A DNA stretch of 64,000 nucleotides from Gemmatimonadota bacterium (GCA_022823365.1 JAJDXG010000056.1:248001-312000); one strand, 5' to 3'; shown: positions 16,409 to 26,774, numbered from the stretch's first letter. Notes: a model not told the origin generated them from the letters alone. Numbers and translations: made by a program.

Positions 16409-17746
16409 ATGTCTCAACTGGATAGCATGGACAAGCTCGTCTCGCTGACCAAGCGTCGCGGGTACGTTTTCCAGTCTTCCGAGATCTACGGCGGCACCGG
16501 ATCGGTGTGGGACTACGGGCCGCTGGGCATCGAACTCAAGCGCAACATCAAGGAGGCCTGGTGGAGCGCGATGGTGCACCAGCGCGACGACGTCGAGGGG
16601 ATCGAGGCGGCCATCCTCATGCATCCGCGCGTCTGGGAAGCGTCGGGGCACGTGGACGGCTTCACCGATCCGCTGGTCGAGTGCAAGGTGTGCAAGAAGC
16701 GCTTTCGCGCCGACGAGCTGGAGGGTGCGCGCTGCGGCAGGAAGCCGAGCAAGGCGCCGGGCGCGTTCAAGGCCTGCGAGCTCGGCGAGCCCAGGCTGTT
16801 CAACCTCATGTTCAAGACCTTCATGGGACCGGTGGAGGAGGCCGCGGCCACCGTCTACCTGCGTCCCGAGACGGCGCAGGGGTCCTACGTCAACTTCCTC
16901 AACGTGCAGACCACCGCGCGCCAGAAGGTGCCCTTCGGCGTGGCCCAGATCGGCAAGGCGTTCCGGAACGAGATCACGCCCGGGAACTTCATCTTCCGCA
17001 CGCGCGAGTTCGAGCAGGCCGAGATGCAGTTCTTCGTCGCCCCGGGGACCGACGAGGAGTGGTTCGAGCACTGGCGCGATGCGCGCATGGAGTTCCACAC
17101 GGGGACGCTCGGGATCCGCACCGAGTCGCTTCGCTTCAGCGAGCACGGCCCCGACGAGCTGGCGCACTACGCGAAACGGGCGGTCGACATCCAGTACGAG
17201 TTTCCCATCGGCTGGAAGGAGCTGGAGGGCATTCACAACCGCACCGACTTCGACCTGGGCCGGCACCAGCAGTACTCGGGCAAGAAGATGCGCTACGTGG
17301 AGCCCGGGGGCGGGGGCCGCTACATCCCCTACGTCGTCGAGACCGCCGCGGGGGTCGACCGCATGCTGCTGATGGTGCTCTCGGATGCGTATTACGAGCA
17401 GGACGTGGGCCGCGACCGGCGCACCGTGCTCGGCATCCACCCGCGCCTGGCGCCGGTGAAGGCGGCGATCTTCCCGCTGGTGCGCAAGGACGGCCTGCCC
17501 GAGATCGCGACCCGGCTGCACGACGCCTTCAAGGCCGCGGCCGTCCCCAGCTTCTACGACGCGGCCGGCTCCATCGGACGCCGCTACCGCCGCCAGGACG
17601 AGGCGGGCACTCCCTGGTGCATCACCGTGGACGGCCGGACCAACGAGGATGGAACCGTCACCGTGCGCGACCGCGACACCCTGGAGCAGGTGCGCGTGAA
17701 CGCGGACGGCGTGATAGACTACCTGCGGGAACGGCTGGCGCGCTGA
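16409..17746 (+). CDS. glyS: Glycyl-tRNA synthetase (alpha2 type)
   Basis: This 445-residue class II synthetase attaches glycine to tRNA(Gly). It is the single-chain homodimeric type, not the alpha/beta tetramer. It opens with LVSLTKRRGYVFQSSEIYGG and GSVWDYGPLGIELKRNIKEAWW, has a zinc-like CKVCKKRF followed by further Cys, and shows class II motif 2 around AQIGKAFRNEITPGNFIFRTREFEQAEMQFF, split here by normal family residues. The C-terminal anticodon-binding domain runs to the end. The ATG at 16409 lies where family members start; the frame extends upstream without similarity. Confidence 0.95.
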   Translation: MSQLDSMDKLVSLTKRRGYVFQSSEIYGGTGSVWDYGPLGIELKRNIKEAWWSAMVHQRDDVEGIEAAILMHPRVWEASGHVDGFTDPLVECKVCKKRFRADELEGARCGRKPSKAPGAFKACELGEPRLFNLMFKTFMGPVEEAAATVYLRPETAQGSYVNFLNVQTTARQKVPFGVAQIGKAFRNEITPGNFIFRTREFEQAEMQFFVAPGTDEEWFEHWRDARMEFHTGTLGIRTESLRFSEHGPDELAHYAKRAVDIQYEFPIGWKELEGIHNRTDFDLGRHQQYSGKKMRYVEPGGGGRYIPYVVETAAGVDRMLLMVLSDAYYEQDVGRDRRTVLGIHPRLAPVKAAIFPLVRKDGLPEIATRLHDAFKAAAVPSFYDAAGSIGRRYRRQDEAGTPWCITVDGRTNEDGTVTVRDRDTLEQVRVNADGVIDYLRERLAR

Positions 17747-17830
17747 GGCGCCGGTTAGGCCGAGGGAGCGCGGATCCGGGACGCACGTCCGATTCGCGGG
17801 GACCATCGCCGGAACACGGGAGAATAGTTG

Positions 17831-19288
17831 ATGGCATCGAGGTCAGAGGTTTTCAGCTCGCGCTGGGGCATGCTGCTGGCGATGCTGGGGATGGCGGTCG
17901 GCACCGGAAACATCTGGCGCTTCCCGCGCATCGCGGCCTCCAACGGGGGCGGCAACTTCCTCGTCGCATGGGTGTGCTTCCTGCTCCTCTGGTCGGTGCC
18001 GCTCCTCATCCTCGAGTTCGGGATGGGGAAGGGCGTGCGCAAGGGGCCGATCGGCGCGTTCGCGACCACCCTCGGGCCGAAATTCGGCTGGATGGGCGCG
18101 TGGGTAGCGTGGGTCGCGACCGCGATCATGTTCTACTACAGCGTGGTCATGGGCTGGACCCTGCGCTTCCTGTGGGCCTCGATCACGCGCGAGATTCCCA
18201 CGGAAGTGCCCGACGCGTTCTGGAACTCCTTCGCCGCCACGCCTTCGGCGATGATCACGCACGCCATCGCCCTGGGCATGGGCGTGTTCGTGGTGTCCAG
18301 GGGGGTGAAGGGCATCGAGACCGCCGCCCGTTTCCTGATCCCCAGCCTGATCATCCTGGTGGTCGTGCTCGCCATCCGGGCCGTCACGCTCCCGGGCGCC
18401 TCCGCGGGCCTCGCGTTCCTCTTCACCCCGAACTTCAGCGAGCTGGCCGACTACCGCATCTGGCTCGAAGCGCTGACCCAGAACGCGTGGGATACGGGCG
18501 CGGGCTGGGGTCTGGTGCTCACGTACGCCATCTACATGCGAAAACGGGAAGACACCGCGCTCAACGCCTTCGTCATAGGCTTCGGCAACAACTCGATGTC
18601 GCTGCTGGCGGGGATCATGGTGCTGTGCACGGTCTTCTCGGTGATGCCGGACGCCGCCAGCCAGATCGTCGGGGCGGGGAACGAGGGCATCACCTTCATC
18701 TGGGTGCCGCAGCTCTTTGCGCTCATGCCCGGCGGCCAGTTCTTCATGATCCTCTTCTTCATGGCGCTGGTGTTCGCGGCGTGGACGAGCCTGGTGGCCA
18801 TGATCGAACTCGCCAGCCGGGTCCTGCGGGACGCCGGGATCGAGCGGAAGCGCGCCGTGGGCATCGTCGGCATCGCGGCGCTGGTGTGCGGAATCCCGAG
18901 CGCGCTCAACATGGACTTCTTCCACAACCAGGACTGGGTCTGGGGCGTTGGGCTCATGCTCTCGGGCTTCTTCTTCGCCTTCGCCGTGCTGCGCTACGGG
19001 GTGACCGAGTGGCGCCGCAAGTTCATCAACACGGGTGATTCCGACATCCACATCGGAGCCTGGTGGGACTGGGCGATCCGGCTCGTGATCGTCGAGGCCG
19101 TGGTGCTCATGGTGTGGTTCCTGTGGAGCGCCCGGGGCGAGAGCTTCGCGGAGACCTGGACGCTGTTCAGTCCGTACAACGTCGGGAGCGTGATCATCCA
19201 GGCTGCGGTGGCGATCCTCATCCTGTGGATGCTCAACAGGGTGATCACGCGGGCAACCCTGGAGGGGAGCAGCGGCCCGGCCGGTTGA
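17831..19288 (+). CDS. Sodium-dependent NSS-family transporter
   Basis: This 485-residue membrane protein of the neurotransmitter:sodium symporter family has about 11-12 membrane helices. Family marks include MLAMLGMAVGTGNIWRFPRI with the unwound first helix that binds sodium and substrate, NGGGNFLV, and VIGFGNNSMSLLAGI. It most likely imports an amino acid with sodium. The ATG at 17831 has GGGAGA upstream; a TTG sits one codon earlier. A separate 40-residue MetS-like protein, the usual partner of such transporters, is encoded at 22347-22469, not next to it. Confidence 0.9.
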   Translation: MASRSEVFSSRWGMLLAMLGMAVGTGNIWRFPRIAASNGGGNFLVAWVCFLLLWSVPLLILEFGMGKGVRKGPIGAFATTLGPKFGWMGAWVAWVATAIMFYYSVVMGWTLRFLWASITREIPTEVPDAFWNSFAATPSAMITHAIALGMGVFVVSRGVKGIETAARFLIPSLIILVVVLAIRAVTLPGASAGLAFLFTPNFSELADYRIWLEALTQNAWDTGAGWGLVLTYAIYMRKREDTALNAFVIGFGNNSMSLLAGIMVLCTVFSVMPDAASQIVGAGNEGITFIWVPQLFALMPGGQFFMILFFMALVFAAWTSLVAMIELASRVLRDAGIERKRAVGIVGIAALVCGIPSALNMDFFHNQDWVWGVGLMLSGFFFAFAVLRYGVTEWRRKFINTGDSDIHIGAWWDWAIRLVIVEAVVLMVWFLWSARGESFAETWTLFSPYNVGSVIIQAAVAILILWMLNRVITRATLEGSSGPAG

Positions 19289-19327
19289 TGTCGGGCGGGC
19301 CGATGGTTGTCCGGGTACGGCAAGGGG

Positions 19328-20092
19328 ATGAGGTTTCGCGAGTTCGAGAGGGCCGCGCGGCGTGCCTTTCGCGAGATTCCGGAGGACTACACGAGCGGGT
19401 TGGACGGGCTCTCGGTGCGCCAGGAGGCGCTCCCGCATCCGGTGTTCCCGGACATCTATACGCTGGGCATGTGCTCGACGGAGTCGTATCCGTCGGACTG
19501 GCAGGGGCCCGAAACGACGCGCTCGGTGGTCGCCCTCTACTACGGCTCCTTCCGCGAACTGTCCCGGCTCGATCCCGGTTTCGACTGGGAGGGCGAGCTG
19601 TGGGAGACCCTCACCCACGAGGTGCGGCACCACCTCGAGTCGCTCGCGGACCAGGATGAACTCGGGGGCGTCGACTACGCCATGGAGGAGTCCTTCAAGC
19701 GGAGCGAGGGGCTCGACTTCGATCCCAGCTACTATCAGTCAGGGGATGAGATCGCCCCGGGGGTTTTCCGCGTCGAGACCGATTTCTTCATCGAGCAGGA
19801 GTGGACGGCTGAGCGGCTCGCGCGGGCCGGCGAGGTGGGCTTCGACTGGCGCGGCGAGGGTTTTCGCATCGACGCGCCCGAGCGCCTGGGGGACGCGCAC
19901 TTTGTGTGGATCGACGGTGTGGATTGCGGGCCGGGAGAGCTACAGCTTGTGCTGGTGCGCAAGCGCAGATGGTGGGAGGCGTTCCTGAAGCGGCCCGCGG
20001 AGGAGCTGTGGGAGTCGGAGGCGGTGGCGCGCCGGACGGGAGGCGCTTCCGCGCGGGTCCCGGATCCCGGCAGGCCCGCTGATCCGCGATGA
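19328..20092 (+). CDS. Zincin-like minimal metallopeptidase
   Basis: This 254-residue protein starts like the minimal metalloprotease family (MRFREFERAARRAFREIPEDY) and carries the zinc-binding HExxH as HEVRH at residues 97-101. Acidic residues just downstream could supply a third ligand. It has no signal peptide, so it is predicted cytoplasmic. A C-terminal extension of about 100 residues (FDWRGEGFRIDAPERLGDAHF and beyond) is longer than in the short family members and unassigned. Its stop overlaps the next gene by 4 bases. A TTG at 19307 is a possible alternative start. Confidence 0.75.
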   Translation: MRFREFERAARRAFREIPEDYTSGLDGLSVRQEALPHPVFPDIYTLGMCSTESYPSDWQGPETTRSVVALYYGSFRELSRLDPGFDWEGELWETLTHEVRHHLESLADQDELGGVDYAMEESFKRSEGLDFDPSYYQSGDEIAPGVFRVETDFFIEQEWTAERLARAGEVGFDWRGEGFRIDAPERLGDAHFVWIDGVDCGPGELQLVLVRKRRWWEAFLKRPAEELWESEAVARRTGGASARVPDPGRPADPR

Positions 20093-20931
20093 GGATTCAC
20101 GACCGCTACGCCCGCGTCACGCCGTACGAGATGGCCCTCCCGGGCCGGGCCTTCGCGGAGGAGCGCTTCGAGTTGATCCGGGAGGAGGCGGACCGGCGGG
20201 GCGTGGACATCTGGGACCCGGGCGCCTTCAGCATGCTCGAACAGTCCCGGCGCGCGATCGCCGACATCCGCGTCGAGGACGACAACCCGGTCCTGTTCGT
20301 GCAATACGGCGTCATCCTCTTCCATGCCTTCCATTTCTGGAGCACCGGGGAGCACCTGTACCTGCTGGGGAACGAAGCCGCCCACCAGGTGACGCGCGTC
20401 GCCCTGCGCTCCGGGCCGGAGGATTGGGCCTTCGCGGCTCCCTCCCGGGCCGGCTACGTGCAGCTGCCGCACTACCTGTTCTGGGCGCGCCCCGAGGCCG
20501 GCGGCCCCGCCGAGGCGCTCGACGGCTTCTTCTGGGTGCTGACCCCCGCTCACCGCCTGCACCTCATGGTGGCGAGCGGGATGCGGGCGGACCGTCCCGG
20601 GCTGGGGGTCATGCCCGTCCCGGAGATTCCCGGGGAGGAGGCGAGCCGGTGGGCTGCCGCGAACGTGCGCGAGCGGGGCGCTGACTTCGCCAGTACCTTG
20701 CCGGGCGGCGAGGACCTTTGCTCGATCGAGACGCTCGGGGAGGTGGTGAAGCTGGCGGGGCGCCTCTTCCGGCAGCTGGAGCAGGGATTGCTGCGCGCCC
20801 GCGCACCCACGAAGGGTGATGAAGCCGGTTCCGGCCCGTCGAAGGGAGCCGTCGACCCGGGCTCGTCGAGCCGCGCGCCCCTTGCGAGCACTTTGCCCTG
20901 GCGGCTGATCACAATCGCGGAGGCGCCATGA
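20089..20931 (+). CDS. Conserved-looking protein of unknown function
   Basis: I do not recognise this 280-residue protein. It has no signal or membrane segment. The first 200 residues look folded, with aromatic-rich stretches (LFVQYGVILFHAFHFW, YVQLPHYLFWARP, FFWVLTPAHRLHL). The end (about residues 240-275) is a low-complexity Gly/Ser/Pro/Ala tail. It overlaps the metallopeptidase gene and nth by 4 bases each, so it is translated as part of a coupled unit. Confidence 0.6.
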   Translation: MRIHDRYARVTPYEMALPGRAFAEERFELIREEADRRGVDIWDPGAFSMLEQSRRAIADIRVEDDNPVLFVQYGVILFHAFHFWSTGEHLYLLGNEAAHQVTRVALRSGPEDWAFAAPSRAGYVQLPHYLFWARPEAGGPAEALDGFFWVLTPAHRLHLMVASGMRADRPGLGVMPVPEIPGEEASRWAAANVRERGADFASTLPGGEDLCSIETLGEVVKLAGRLFRQLEQGLLRARAPTKGDEAGSGPSKGAVDPGSSSRAPLASTLPWRLITIAEAP

Positions 20932-21575
20932 GAGAGTCGGTCAAGGCGAGGAAGGAGCGGGCCGCGCGCATCTACGAACTGCTCGTCGAGTGCTACCCGG
21001 ACGCCCACTGCGCCCTCCACCACCGCAACCCCTACGAGCTCGCGGTCGCGACCATCCTCTCCGCGCAGTGCACCGACGAGCGGGTGAACAAGGTGACGCC
21101 CGCCCTGTTCGAGCGCTATCCGGAGGCGCTGGACCTGGCCGGGGCACGCCAGCACGAGCTCGAAGAGCTGATCCACTCCACCGGCTTCTTCCGCAACAAG
21201 GCGAAGAACCTGATCGGCATGGCGACGGCAGTTGCGGAAAAGCACGGAAACGAGCTGCCGCGCAACATGAAGGAACTGGTGGCGCTGCCGGGCATCGGCC
21301 GCAAGACCGCCAACGTCATCCTCGGGAACGCCTTCGGGATCGACGAGGGGGTGGTCGTCGACACGCACGTGAAGCGCCTCGCGAACCGCATGAGCTTCAC
21401 CCGCCACCCGGATCCCGTGCGCATCGAGCGCGACCTCATGAAGCTCTTCCCCCGCGAGCGCTGGACACTGCTCGCCCATCTCCTGATCTTCCACGGCCGC
21501 CAGGTCTGCGCGGCCCGGAAACCCCGCTGCGAGGAGTGCGCGCTGTCGCGCCTGTGCCCCTCGTCCAGCGTATGA
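20928..21575 (+). CDS. nth: Endonuclease III
   Basis: This 215-residue base-excision repair glycosylase/AP lyase removes oxidised pyrimidines. The helix-hairpin-helix LPGIGRKTANVIL carries catalytic K126, and VVDTHVKR carries catalytic D145. The 4Fe-4S cluster ligands follow the family C-x6-C-x2-C-x5-C spacing: C194, C201, C204 and C210. The ATG overlaps the previous stop by 4 bases. Confidence 0.95.
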   Translation: MRESVKARKERAARIYELLVECYPDAHCALHHRNPYELAVATILSAQCTDERVNKVTPALFERYPEALDLAGARQHELEELIHSTGFFRNKAKNLIGMATAVAEKHGNELPRNMKELVALPGIGRKTANVILGNAFGIDEGVVVDTHVKRLANRMSFTRHPDPVRIERDLMKLFPRERWTLLAHLLIFHGRQVCAARKPRCEECALSRLCPSSSV

Positions 21576-21601
21576 ACCCACCGAACCAAGGACGACGCCC
21601 G

Positions 21602-22201
21602 ATGCCCAGCCGCCAGGACGCGCTGGCCCTGCTGCACGAATGGGTCGACAACGAGGGGCTCAGGAAGCACATGTACGCGGTGGAGGCCGCCGTGCGCTTC
21701 TATGCCCGCAAGTACGGAGCCGACGAGGAAACCTGGGGCCTGGCCGGCCTCCTGCACGACCTGGACTGGGAGAAGCACCCGGACGAGCACCCGCACCGCG
21801 GGGTCGCGCGTCTGCGCGAGGACGGCTATCCGGAAGAGGTCATCCACGCCGTGCTGGCGCACGGATACCCGGACCTCACGGACGTCCCGCCGGAGACCGA
21901 CCTCGACAAGGTCCTGTGCGCCTGCGACGAACTGAGCGGCCTGGTCTACGCGTGCTGCCTGGTCCGTCCAAACGGCATCGACGACCTGAAGCCCAGGTCG
22001 GTGGCCAAGAAGCTGAAGGACAAGTCCTTCGCCGCCGGCGTGCACCGCGGCGAGGTTGCGCGCGGAGTCGAGCTCATCGGGCTGCCGCGGCCCGAGCACA
22101 TCCAGAACGTCATCGACGGCATGAGGACGGTTGCCGACGTACTGGAGGTGCGCGCCGAGGACCTGGCGGCGCGCCGGCGGGCCAGACTGAGAGCCGGTTG
22201 A
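21602..22201 (+). CDS. HD-domain hydrolase
   Basis: This 199-residue HD-superfamily protein carries metal ligands H23, H52-D53 (LLHDLDWEKHP), nearby H63/H65, and D109 in CACDELSGL. Such proteins are metal-dependent phosphohydrolases; the substrate is unknown. AAGGA lies nine bases before the ATG at 21602. An ATG at 21572 overlaps the nth stop (ATGA) and is an alternative that would add ten residues. Confidence 0.8.
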   Translation: MPSRQDALALLHEWVDNEGLRKHMYAVEAAVRFYARKYGADEETWGLAGLLHDLDWEKHPDEHPHRGVARLREDGYPEEVIHAVLAHGYPDLTDVPPETDLDKVLCACDELSGLVYACCLVRPNGIDDLKPRSVAKKLKDKSFAAGVHRGEVARGVELIGLPRPEHIQNVIDGMRTVADVLEVRAEDLAARRRARLRAG

Positions 22202-22346
22202 GCTCTCGCCGCTCGTTTCCGTCCGGGCCCGCGGTCGTCGGCGGCGCCCCGGCCGAGTACGCTATCGCCGGGTTGCTTCCGGCTGGGCGCCCGGTCAGTT
22301 TACGGAGACCCGATCTCACCCCTACCCCCTCGCTGGAGCCCACTCT

Positions 22347-22469
22347 TTGACGACGGCTACCTGGGTCACGATGATCGTGATCGGCGCGTTCGTTTGGGGC
22401 GGCTTCGCCCTGGTGCTCTCCAAGGCCGTGCGCACGGAATCGGAGAAGTCAGAAGCCGAACGTGCCTAA
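22347..22469 (+). CDS. MetS-like small subunit of an NSS transporter
   Basis: This 40-residue protein starts at a TTG, with GGAG eight bases upstream. It has one membrane helix with the pattern [19 protein letters not shown] and a charged end [11 protein letters not shown]. This matches the MetS-like small subunits of NSS amino-acid importers (single helix with a WGG motif). The NSS transporter at 17831 lies about 3 kb upstream on the same strand, and an accessory role with it is likely. Its last 8 bases overlap the GTG start of carB in another frame, so the two may be translationally coupled. The short length limits certainty. Confidence 0.55.
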   Translation: MTTATWVTMIVIGAFVWGGFALVLSKAVRTESEKSEAERA

Positions 22470-25400
22470 GCGGACCGACCTCGAAAACATCCTCATCCTG
22501 GGATCCGGGCCGATCGTCATCGGCCAGGCCTGCGAATTCGACTACTCCGGGACGCAGGCGGTCCGCGCGCTGAGGGAAGAGGGCTACCGGGTCGTGCTGG
22601 TCAACTCCAATCCGGCGACCATCATGACCGACCCGGAGTTGGCCGACCGCACCTACATCGAGCCTCTCACCGCCGAGTGGGTGGAGCGGGTAATCGAGCG
22701 CGAACGCCCCGACGCGCTGCTCCCCACCATGGGCGGGCAGACCGCGATCAACATCGCGATGGAGCTGGAGCAGGCGGGCGTGCTCGAGCGCTACGGGGTC
22801 GAGCTGATCGGCGCCAACGCGCGCTCGATCTCCATGTGCGAGGACCGCGAGGAGTTCACCCTGGCCATGCGCCGCATCGGGCTGGAGGTGCCCGCGGGCG
22901 GAGTGGCCAGTTCCATGGAGCAGGCGCGCGCGCTGGTGGCCGGGACCGGCTATCCGGCGATCATCCGTCCCGGCTTCACGCTGGGCGGCACAGGGGGCGG
23001 CATCGCCTACAACGCCGAGGAATTCGAGGACCTGGTGCGCCGGGGGCTGGACGCCTCGCCCATCACCCAGGTCCTCATCGACCGCAGCGTGATCGGGTGG
23101 AAGGAGTACGAGCTGGAGGTGGTGCGCGACGCTTCCGACAACGTGATCGTGGTGTGCTCGATCGAGAACTTCGATCCGATGGGCATCCACACCGGCGACT
23201 CGATCACGGTGGCGCCCGCCCAGACGCTGACCGATGTCGAATACCAGACGATGCGCGACGCGGCCATCGCCGTCATCCGCGAAATCGGCGTCGAAGCGGG
23301 GGGCTGCAACATTCAGTTCGCGGTGAATCCGGAGGATGGCGAACTGCTCGTGGTGGAGATGAATCCGCGGGTCTCGCGTTCCTCCGCGCTCGCCTCCAAG
23401 GCCACCGGTTTTCCCATCGCGCGCGTGGGCGCGAAGCTCGCGGTGGGTTTCCTGCTCTCGGAGCTTCCCAACGACATCACCCGCACGACGCCTGCCTCCT
23501 TCGAACCGGTGCTCGACTACGTGGTGACCAAGTTTCCGCGCTTCGCCTTCGAGAAGTTTCCGGAGACGGATGGCGTCCTCGGGGTGCAGATGCAGGCCGT
23601 GGGCGAGACCATGGCCATCGGGCGCACCTTCCGGGCGTCATGGCAGAAAGGGCTCCGGGGCCTTGAGGTCGGGCGTGCGGGATGGACCGTCGGTAAGTCA
23701 CTGACCGACGACGGGCTTGACGGCGACGACCGCGCGAGCCTGCTGGCGGCGCTGCGCATCCCCACGGCGGAGCGTCCGTTCCAGTTGAGGCGTGCGCTCG
23801 AAGCGGTGTTGCGGGGCGGGGAAGGGGCCGCAACCGAGCCGCCCCTGACCCTCGGCGATGTCCATCGCGCCACCGGCATCGACCCCTGGTTCCTCGACCA
23901 GCTGTTGCAGGTGATCGAAGATGAGCAGGAATACGCGGGCGTCGCCCGGGTGACGCGGGCCCATCTGCGCGCGATGAAGCGGGACGGCTTCTCGGACCGG
24001 CAGCTGGCCGCGCTTCGCGGGGAGACGGAGGCACAGGTGCGGGCGCGCCGGCACGCCCTGGACATCCGGCCGACCTACAACGTGGTGGACACCTGCGCGG
24101 GGGAGTTCCCGGCCGCGACGCCCTACTACTACTCGTCGTACGAGGACGAGGACGAGTCCGACCCGACGGATCGCGACAAGGTCCTCATCCTCGGGAGCGG
24201 CCCGAACCGCATCGGCCAGGGGATCGAGTTCGACTACTGCTGCGTCCAGGCGGTGCTCGCGCTACGCGAGGCCGGCTACGAGACCATCATGGTCAACTCC
24301 AACCCGGAAACCGTCTCCACCGACTTCGATGTTTCCGACAAGCTCTACTTCGAGCCGCTGACGCTTGAGGACGTGCTCGAGATCGTCGAGCGCGAGAAGC
24401 CGGTCGGCGTGGTGGTGCAGCTGGGCGGCCAGACTCCGCTCTCGCTGGCGCAGGGACTCGCCGAGGCGGGCGCCCCCATCCTGGGTACGCCGGTCGACGC
24501 CATCGACCGGGCCGAGGACCGCGAGCGCTTCGAGCGCCTGTGCAGGCGGATCGGCGCGGCCGTGCCTCCCAACGGGGTCGCCGCCAGCGTCGAGGAGGCG
24601 GTGGAGGTCGGGCGCCGGGTGGGCTACCCGGTGCTGGTGCGGCCGAGCTACGTCCTTGGCGGGCGGGCGATGCACATCGTGTACGACGAGGCCTCGCTGC
24701 GCAGCTACTTCGTCCGGGCGATGGAGGCGGCGCCGGAGCACCCGGTCCTGATCGACCGCTTCCTGGAGGACGCTTTCGAGGCGGACGTGGACGCGCTCTC
24801 GGACGGCGTCGACGTCGTGATCGGCGGCATCATGCAGCACATCGAGGAGGCCGGCATCCACTCCGGGGATTCGGCCTGCGTGCTCCCGGCCTACCTGCTG
24901 ACGGGCGCCGAGCTCGAGGAGATGCGCGAGCTCACCCGCCGCTTCGCCCTCGAGCTGGGAGTGGTCGGGGTCATGAACGTGCAGTACGCCATCCGCGACG
25001 GGCGGGTCTACGTGCTGGAGGTGAACCCGCGCGCCTCGCGCACCGTGCCGTTCGTGGGGAAGGCCACGGGGGTCCCGCTGGCGCGCCTGGCCGCGCGCGT
25101 GATGGCGGGCGAGCGGCTCGCCGACCTGAACGTGCCCGGGGAGCCTTCCGTTCCCGGGGTCGCGGTGAAGGAAGCCGTCTTCCCCTTCAACCGCTTCGAC
25201 GTCGATGTCCTGCTCGGGCCGGAGATGCGCTCGACGGGGGAAGTGATGGGCTTCGACGACTCCTTCGGGATGGCCTTCGCGAAGGCGCAGACCTCCGCCG
25301 GCAACCATCTGCCCGAGGGCGGCGGCACGGTGATCATCACCGTCAACGACTCGGACAAGCCGACCGTGACCCCGCTTGCGCGCCGCTTCCACGACCTGGG

Positions 25401-25797
25401 ATTCCGCATCCTGGCGACCGCGGGCACCTGCGCGTATCTGAACCGGCTGGGCGTGCCCGCCGAGCGCGTCTTCAAGGTGAACGAGGGCCGCCCCGACATC
25501 GTGGACATGATCGTGAGCGGCAGGGCCCAGCTGCTGGTGAACACCCCCCTGGGCAAGAAGTCGCAATATGACGACTTCAGGATGCGGCGGGCCGCCATCA
25601 CCAACGGCGTTCCGTACCTCACCACCATGTCGGCGATGACCGCGGCGTGTGACGCGGTCATCGCGCTGCGGTCGCGCACGCCGGAGGTGAGGAGCCTGCA
25701 GGACCGCCTGGCGCCATCCGGCAACGGCAACGGGACAGCGCAGCCGCCCGCCGCGCCCGCCGACCTGGTCGCGGCCGGTCAGGACGCGGCCGGCTGA
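22462..25797 (+). CDS. carB: Carbamoyl-phosphate synthase large subunit
   Basis: This 1111-residue enzyme makes carbamoyl phosphate from bicarbonate, ATP and ammonia for arginine and pyrimidine synthesis. Two homologous halves each hold an ATP-grasp domain: the N-terminal half has [19 protein letters not shown] and [16 protein letters not shown]-type loops, and the second repeats [17 protein letters not shown]. The C-terminal MGS-like regulatory domain begins near [21 protein letters not shown]. About 25 residues of Gly/Ala/Pro-rich tail are extra. carA is not in the window, so the small subunit must be encoded elsewhere. The GTG start sits within the MetS-like stop. Confidence 0.97.
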   Translation: MPKRTDLENILILGSGPIVIGQACEFDYSGTQAVRALREEGYRVVLVNSNPATIMTDPELADRTYIEPLTAEWVERVIERERPDALLPTMGGQTAINIAMELEQAGVLERYGVELIGANARSISMCEDREEFTLAMRRIGLEVPAGGVASSMEQARALVAGTGYPAIIRPGFTLGGTGGGIAYNAEEFEDLVRRGLDASPITQVLIDRSVIGWKEYELEVVRDASDNVIVVCSIENFDPMGIHTGDSITVAPAQTLTDVEYQTMRDAAIAVIREIGVEAGGCNIQFAVNPEDGELLVVEMNPRVSRSSALASKATGFPIARVGAKLAVGFLLSELPNDITRTTPASFEPVLDYVVTKFPRFAFEKFPETDGVLGVQMQAVGETMAIGRTFRASWQKGLRGLEVGRAGWTVGKSLTDDGLDGDDRASLLAALRIPTAERPFQLRRALEAVLRGGEGAATEPPLTLGDVHRATGIDPWFLDQLLQVIEDEQEYAGVARVTRAHLRAMKRDGFSDRQLAALRGETEAQVRARRHALDIRPTYNVVDTCAGEFPAATPYYYSSYEDEDESDPTDRDKVLILGSGPNRIGQGIEFDYCCVQAVLALREAGYETIMVNSNPETVSTDFDVSDKLYFEPLTLEDVLEIVEREKPVGVVVQLGGQTPLSLAQGLAEAGAPILGTPVDAIDRAEDRERFERLCRRIGAAVPPNGVAASVEEAVEVGRRVGYPVLVRPSYVLGGRAMHIVYDEASLRSYFVRAMEAAPEHPVLIDRFLEDAFEADVDALSDGVDVVIGGIMQHIEEAGIHSGDSACVLPAYLLTGAELEEMRELTRRFALELGVVGVMNVQYAIRDGRVYVLEVNPRASRTVPFVGKATGVPLARLAARVMAGERLADLNVPGEPSVPGVAVKEAVFPFNRFDVDVLLGPEMRSTGEVMGFDDSFGMAFAKAQTSAGNHLPEGGGTVIITVNDSDKPTVTPLARRFHDLGFRILATAGTCAYLNRLGVPAERVFKVNEGRPDIVDMIVSGRAQLLVNTPLGKKSQYDDFRMRRAAITNGVPYLTTMSAMTAACDAVIALRSRTPEVRSLQDRLAPSGNGNGTAQPPAAPADLVAAGQDAAG

Positions 25798-26774
25798 TGG
25801 CGGACGGTCCACCCACCGCCTTCTACCTGCATCCCGACGCCCCCCTGCACGACACCGGGTGGGGCCATCCCGAGCATCAGGGCCGCCTGCGCGCCCTGGC
25901 GTCGACGGTGGGCCGCAACCTGCTCACCCTCCACGACCGCGTCGAACAGCGCGACGCGCGCCCGGCCACCGAGGAGGAGCTGCTCCGTGTGCACACTCCC
26001 GACCATGTGGAACGCGTCCGCCGGGCGGTGGCGCGCTCGCGCGAGGAGGGGCTGGTGCGGCTGGACCCGGACACGGTGGTTTCGCCCGCCTCGTGGGGTG
26101 CGGCGACCGGGAGCGCGGGCGCGGCAATCACGGCGGCCGAGGCGGTCGCCGCCGGCACGGCCCGTGGCGCCTTCGTGGCCAGCCGCCCGCCCGGCCATCA
26201 CGCCACCGCGGACCGCGCCATGGGCTTCTGCCTGTTCAACCACGTGGCCGTGGCGGCCCGCCACCTGCAGGCCCGCGGCCTCGCCGAGCGGGTGCTGATC
26301 GTCGACTGGGACGTCCACCACGGCAACGGCACCCAGGACATCTTCTACGAGGACGGGACGGTTTTCTACCTGTCGCTGCACCAGTCTCCCCACTACCCGG
26401 GCACGGGCGCCTTCCACGAGCGGGGCAGCGGACCCGGCATGGGCGCCACCCTCAACCTGCCCCTGCGCGCAGGCACGCCCCCGGCGACCTGGCACGAGGT
26501 GTTCGACGAGGCGCTGGCGAAGGTCGTGGCCGGCTTTGTGCCCGACTTTGTCCTGGTCTCCTCCGGTTTTGACGCCATGGCCGGCGATCCCCTGGGCGGG
26601 ATGCTCCTCGAGCCCCGGGACTTCCAACGCATGACGCGGCGGGTCATGGATCTGGCGGCCGAGCACGCCGCCGGCCGGGTCGTGGCGCTGCTTGAGGGAG
26701 GGTACGACCCGGCGCGCACGGGAGAGGGGGCGGTCGCGGTCATTCAGGGGTTGGCGGGCATGGGGATGCGATGA
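25797..26774 (+). CDS. Histone-deacetylase-family deacetylase
   Basis: This 325-residue arginase/deacetylase-superfamily enzyme carries the class II HDAC-like catalytic set: RPPGHHA with H134/H135, DWDVHHGNGTQD giving D170 and zinc ligands D172 and H174, FDAMAGDPLGG with ligand D259, and LLEGGYD with the catalytic-type Y303. It most likely deacetylates a lysine or a polyamine/acetoin-type substrate; the substrate is not predictable. Its ATG overlaps the carB stop by one base (TGATG). Confidence 0.9.
   Translation: MADGPPTAFYLHPDAPLHDTGWGHPEHQGRLRALASTVGRNLLTLHDRVEQRDARPATEEELLRVHTPDHVERVRRAVARSREEGLVRLDPDTVVSPASWGAATGSAGAAITAAEAVAAGTARGAFVASRPPGHHATADRAMGFCLFNHVAVAARHLQARGLAERVLIVDWDVHHGNGTQDIFYEDGTVFYLSLHQSPHYPGTGAFHERGSGPGMGATLNLPLRAGTPPATWHEVFDEALAKVVAGFVPDFVLVSSGFDAMAGDPLGGMLLEPRDFQRMTRRVMDLAAEHAAGRVVALLEGGYDPARTGEGAVAVIQGLAGMGMR

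Noticed and set aside
17843-19633. A 596-codon leftward frame opposite the NSS transporter
   Set aside because: It has highly charged low-complexity sequence with no membrane or domain pattern, while the opposite strand encodes a clear transporter.
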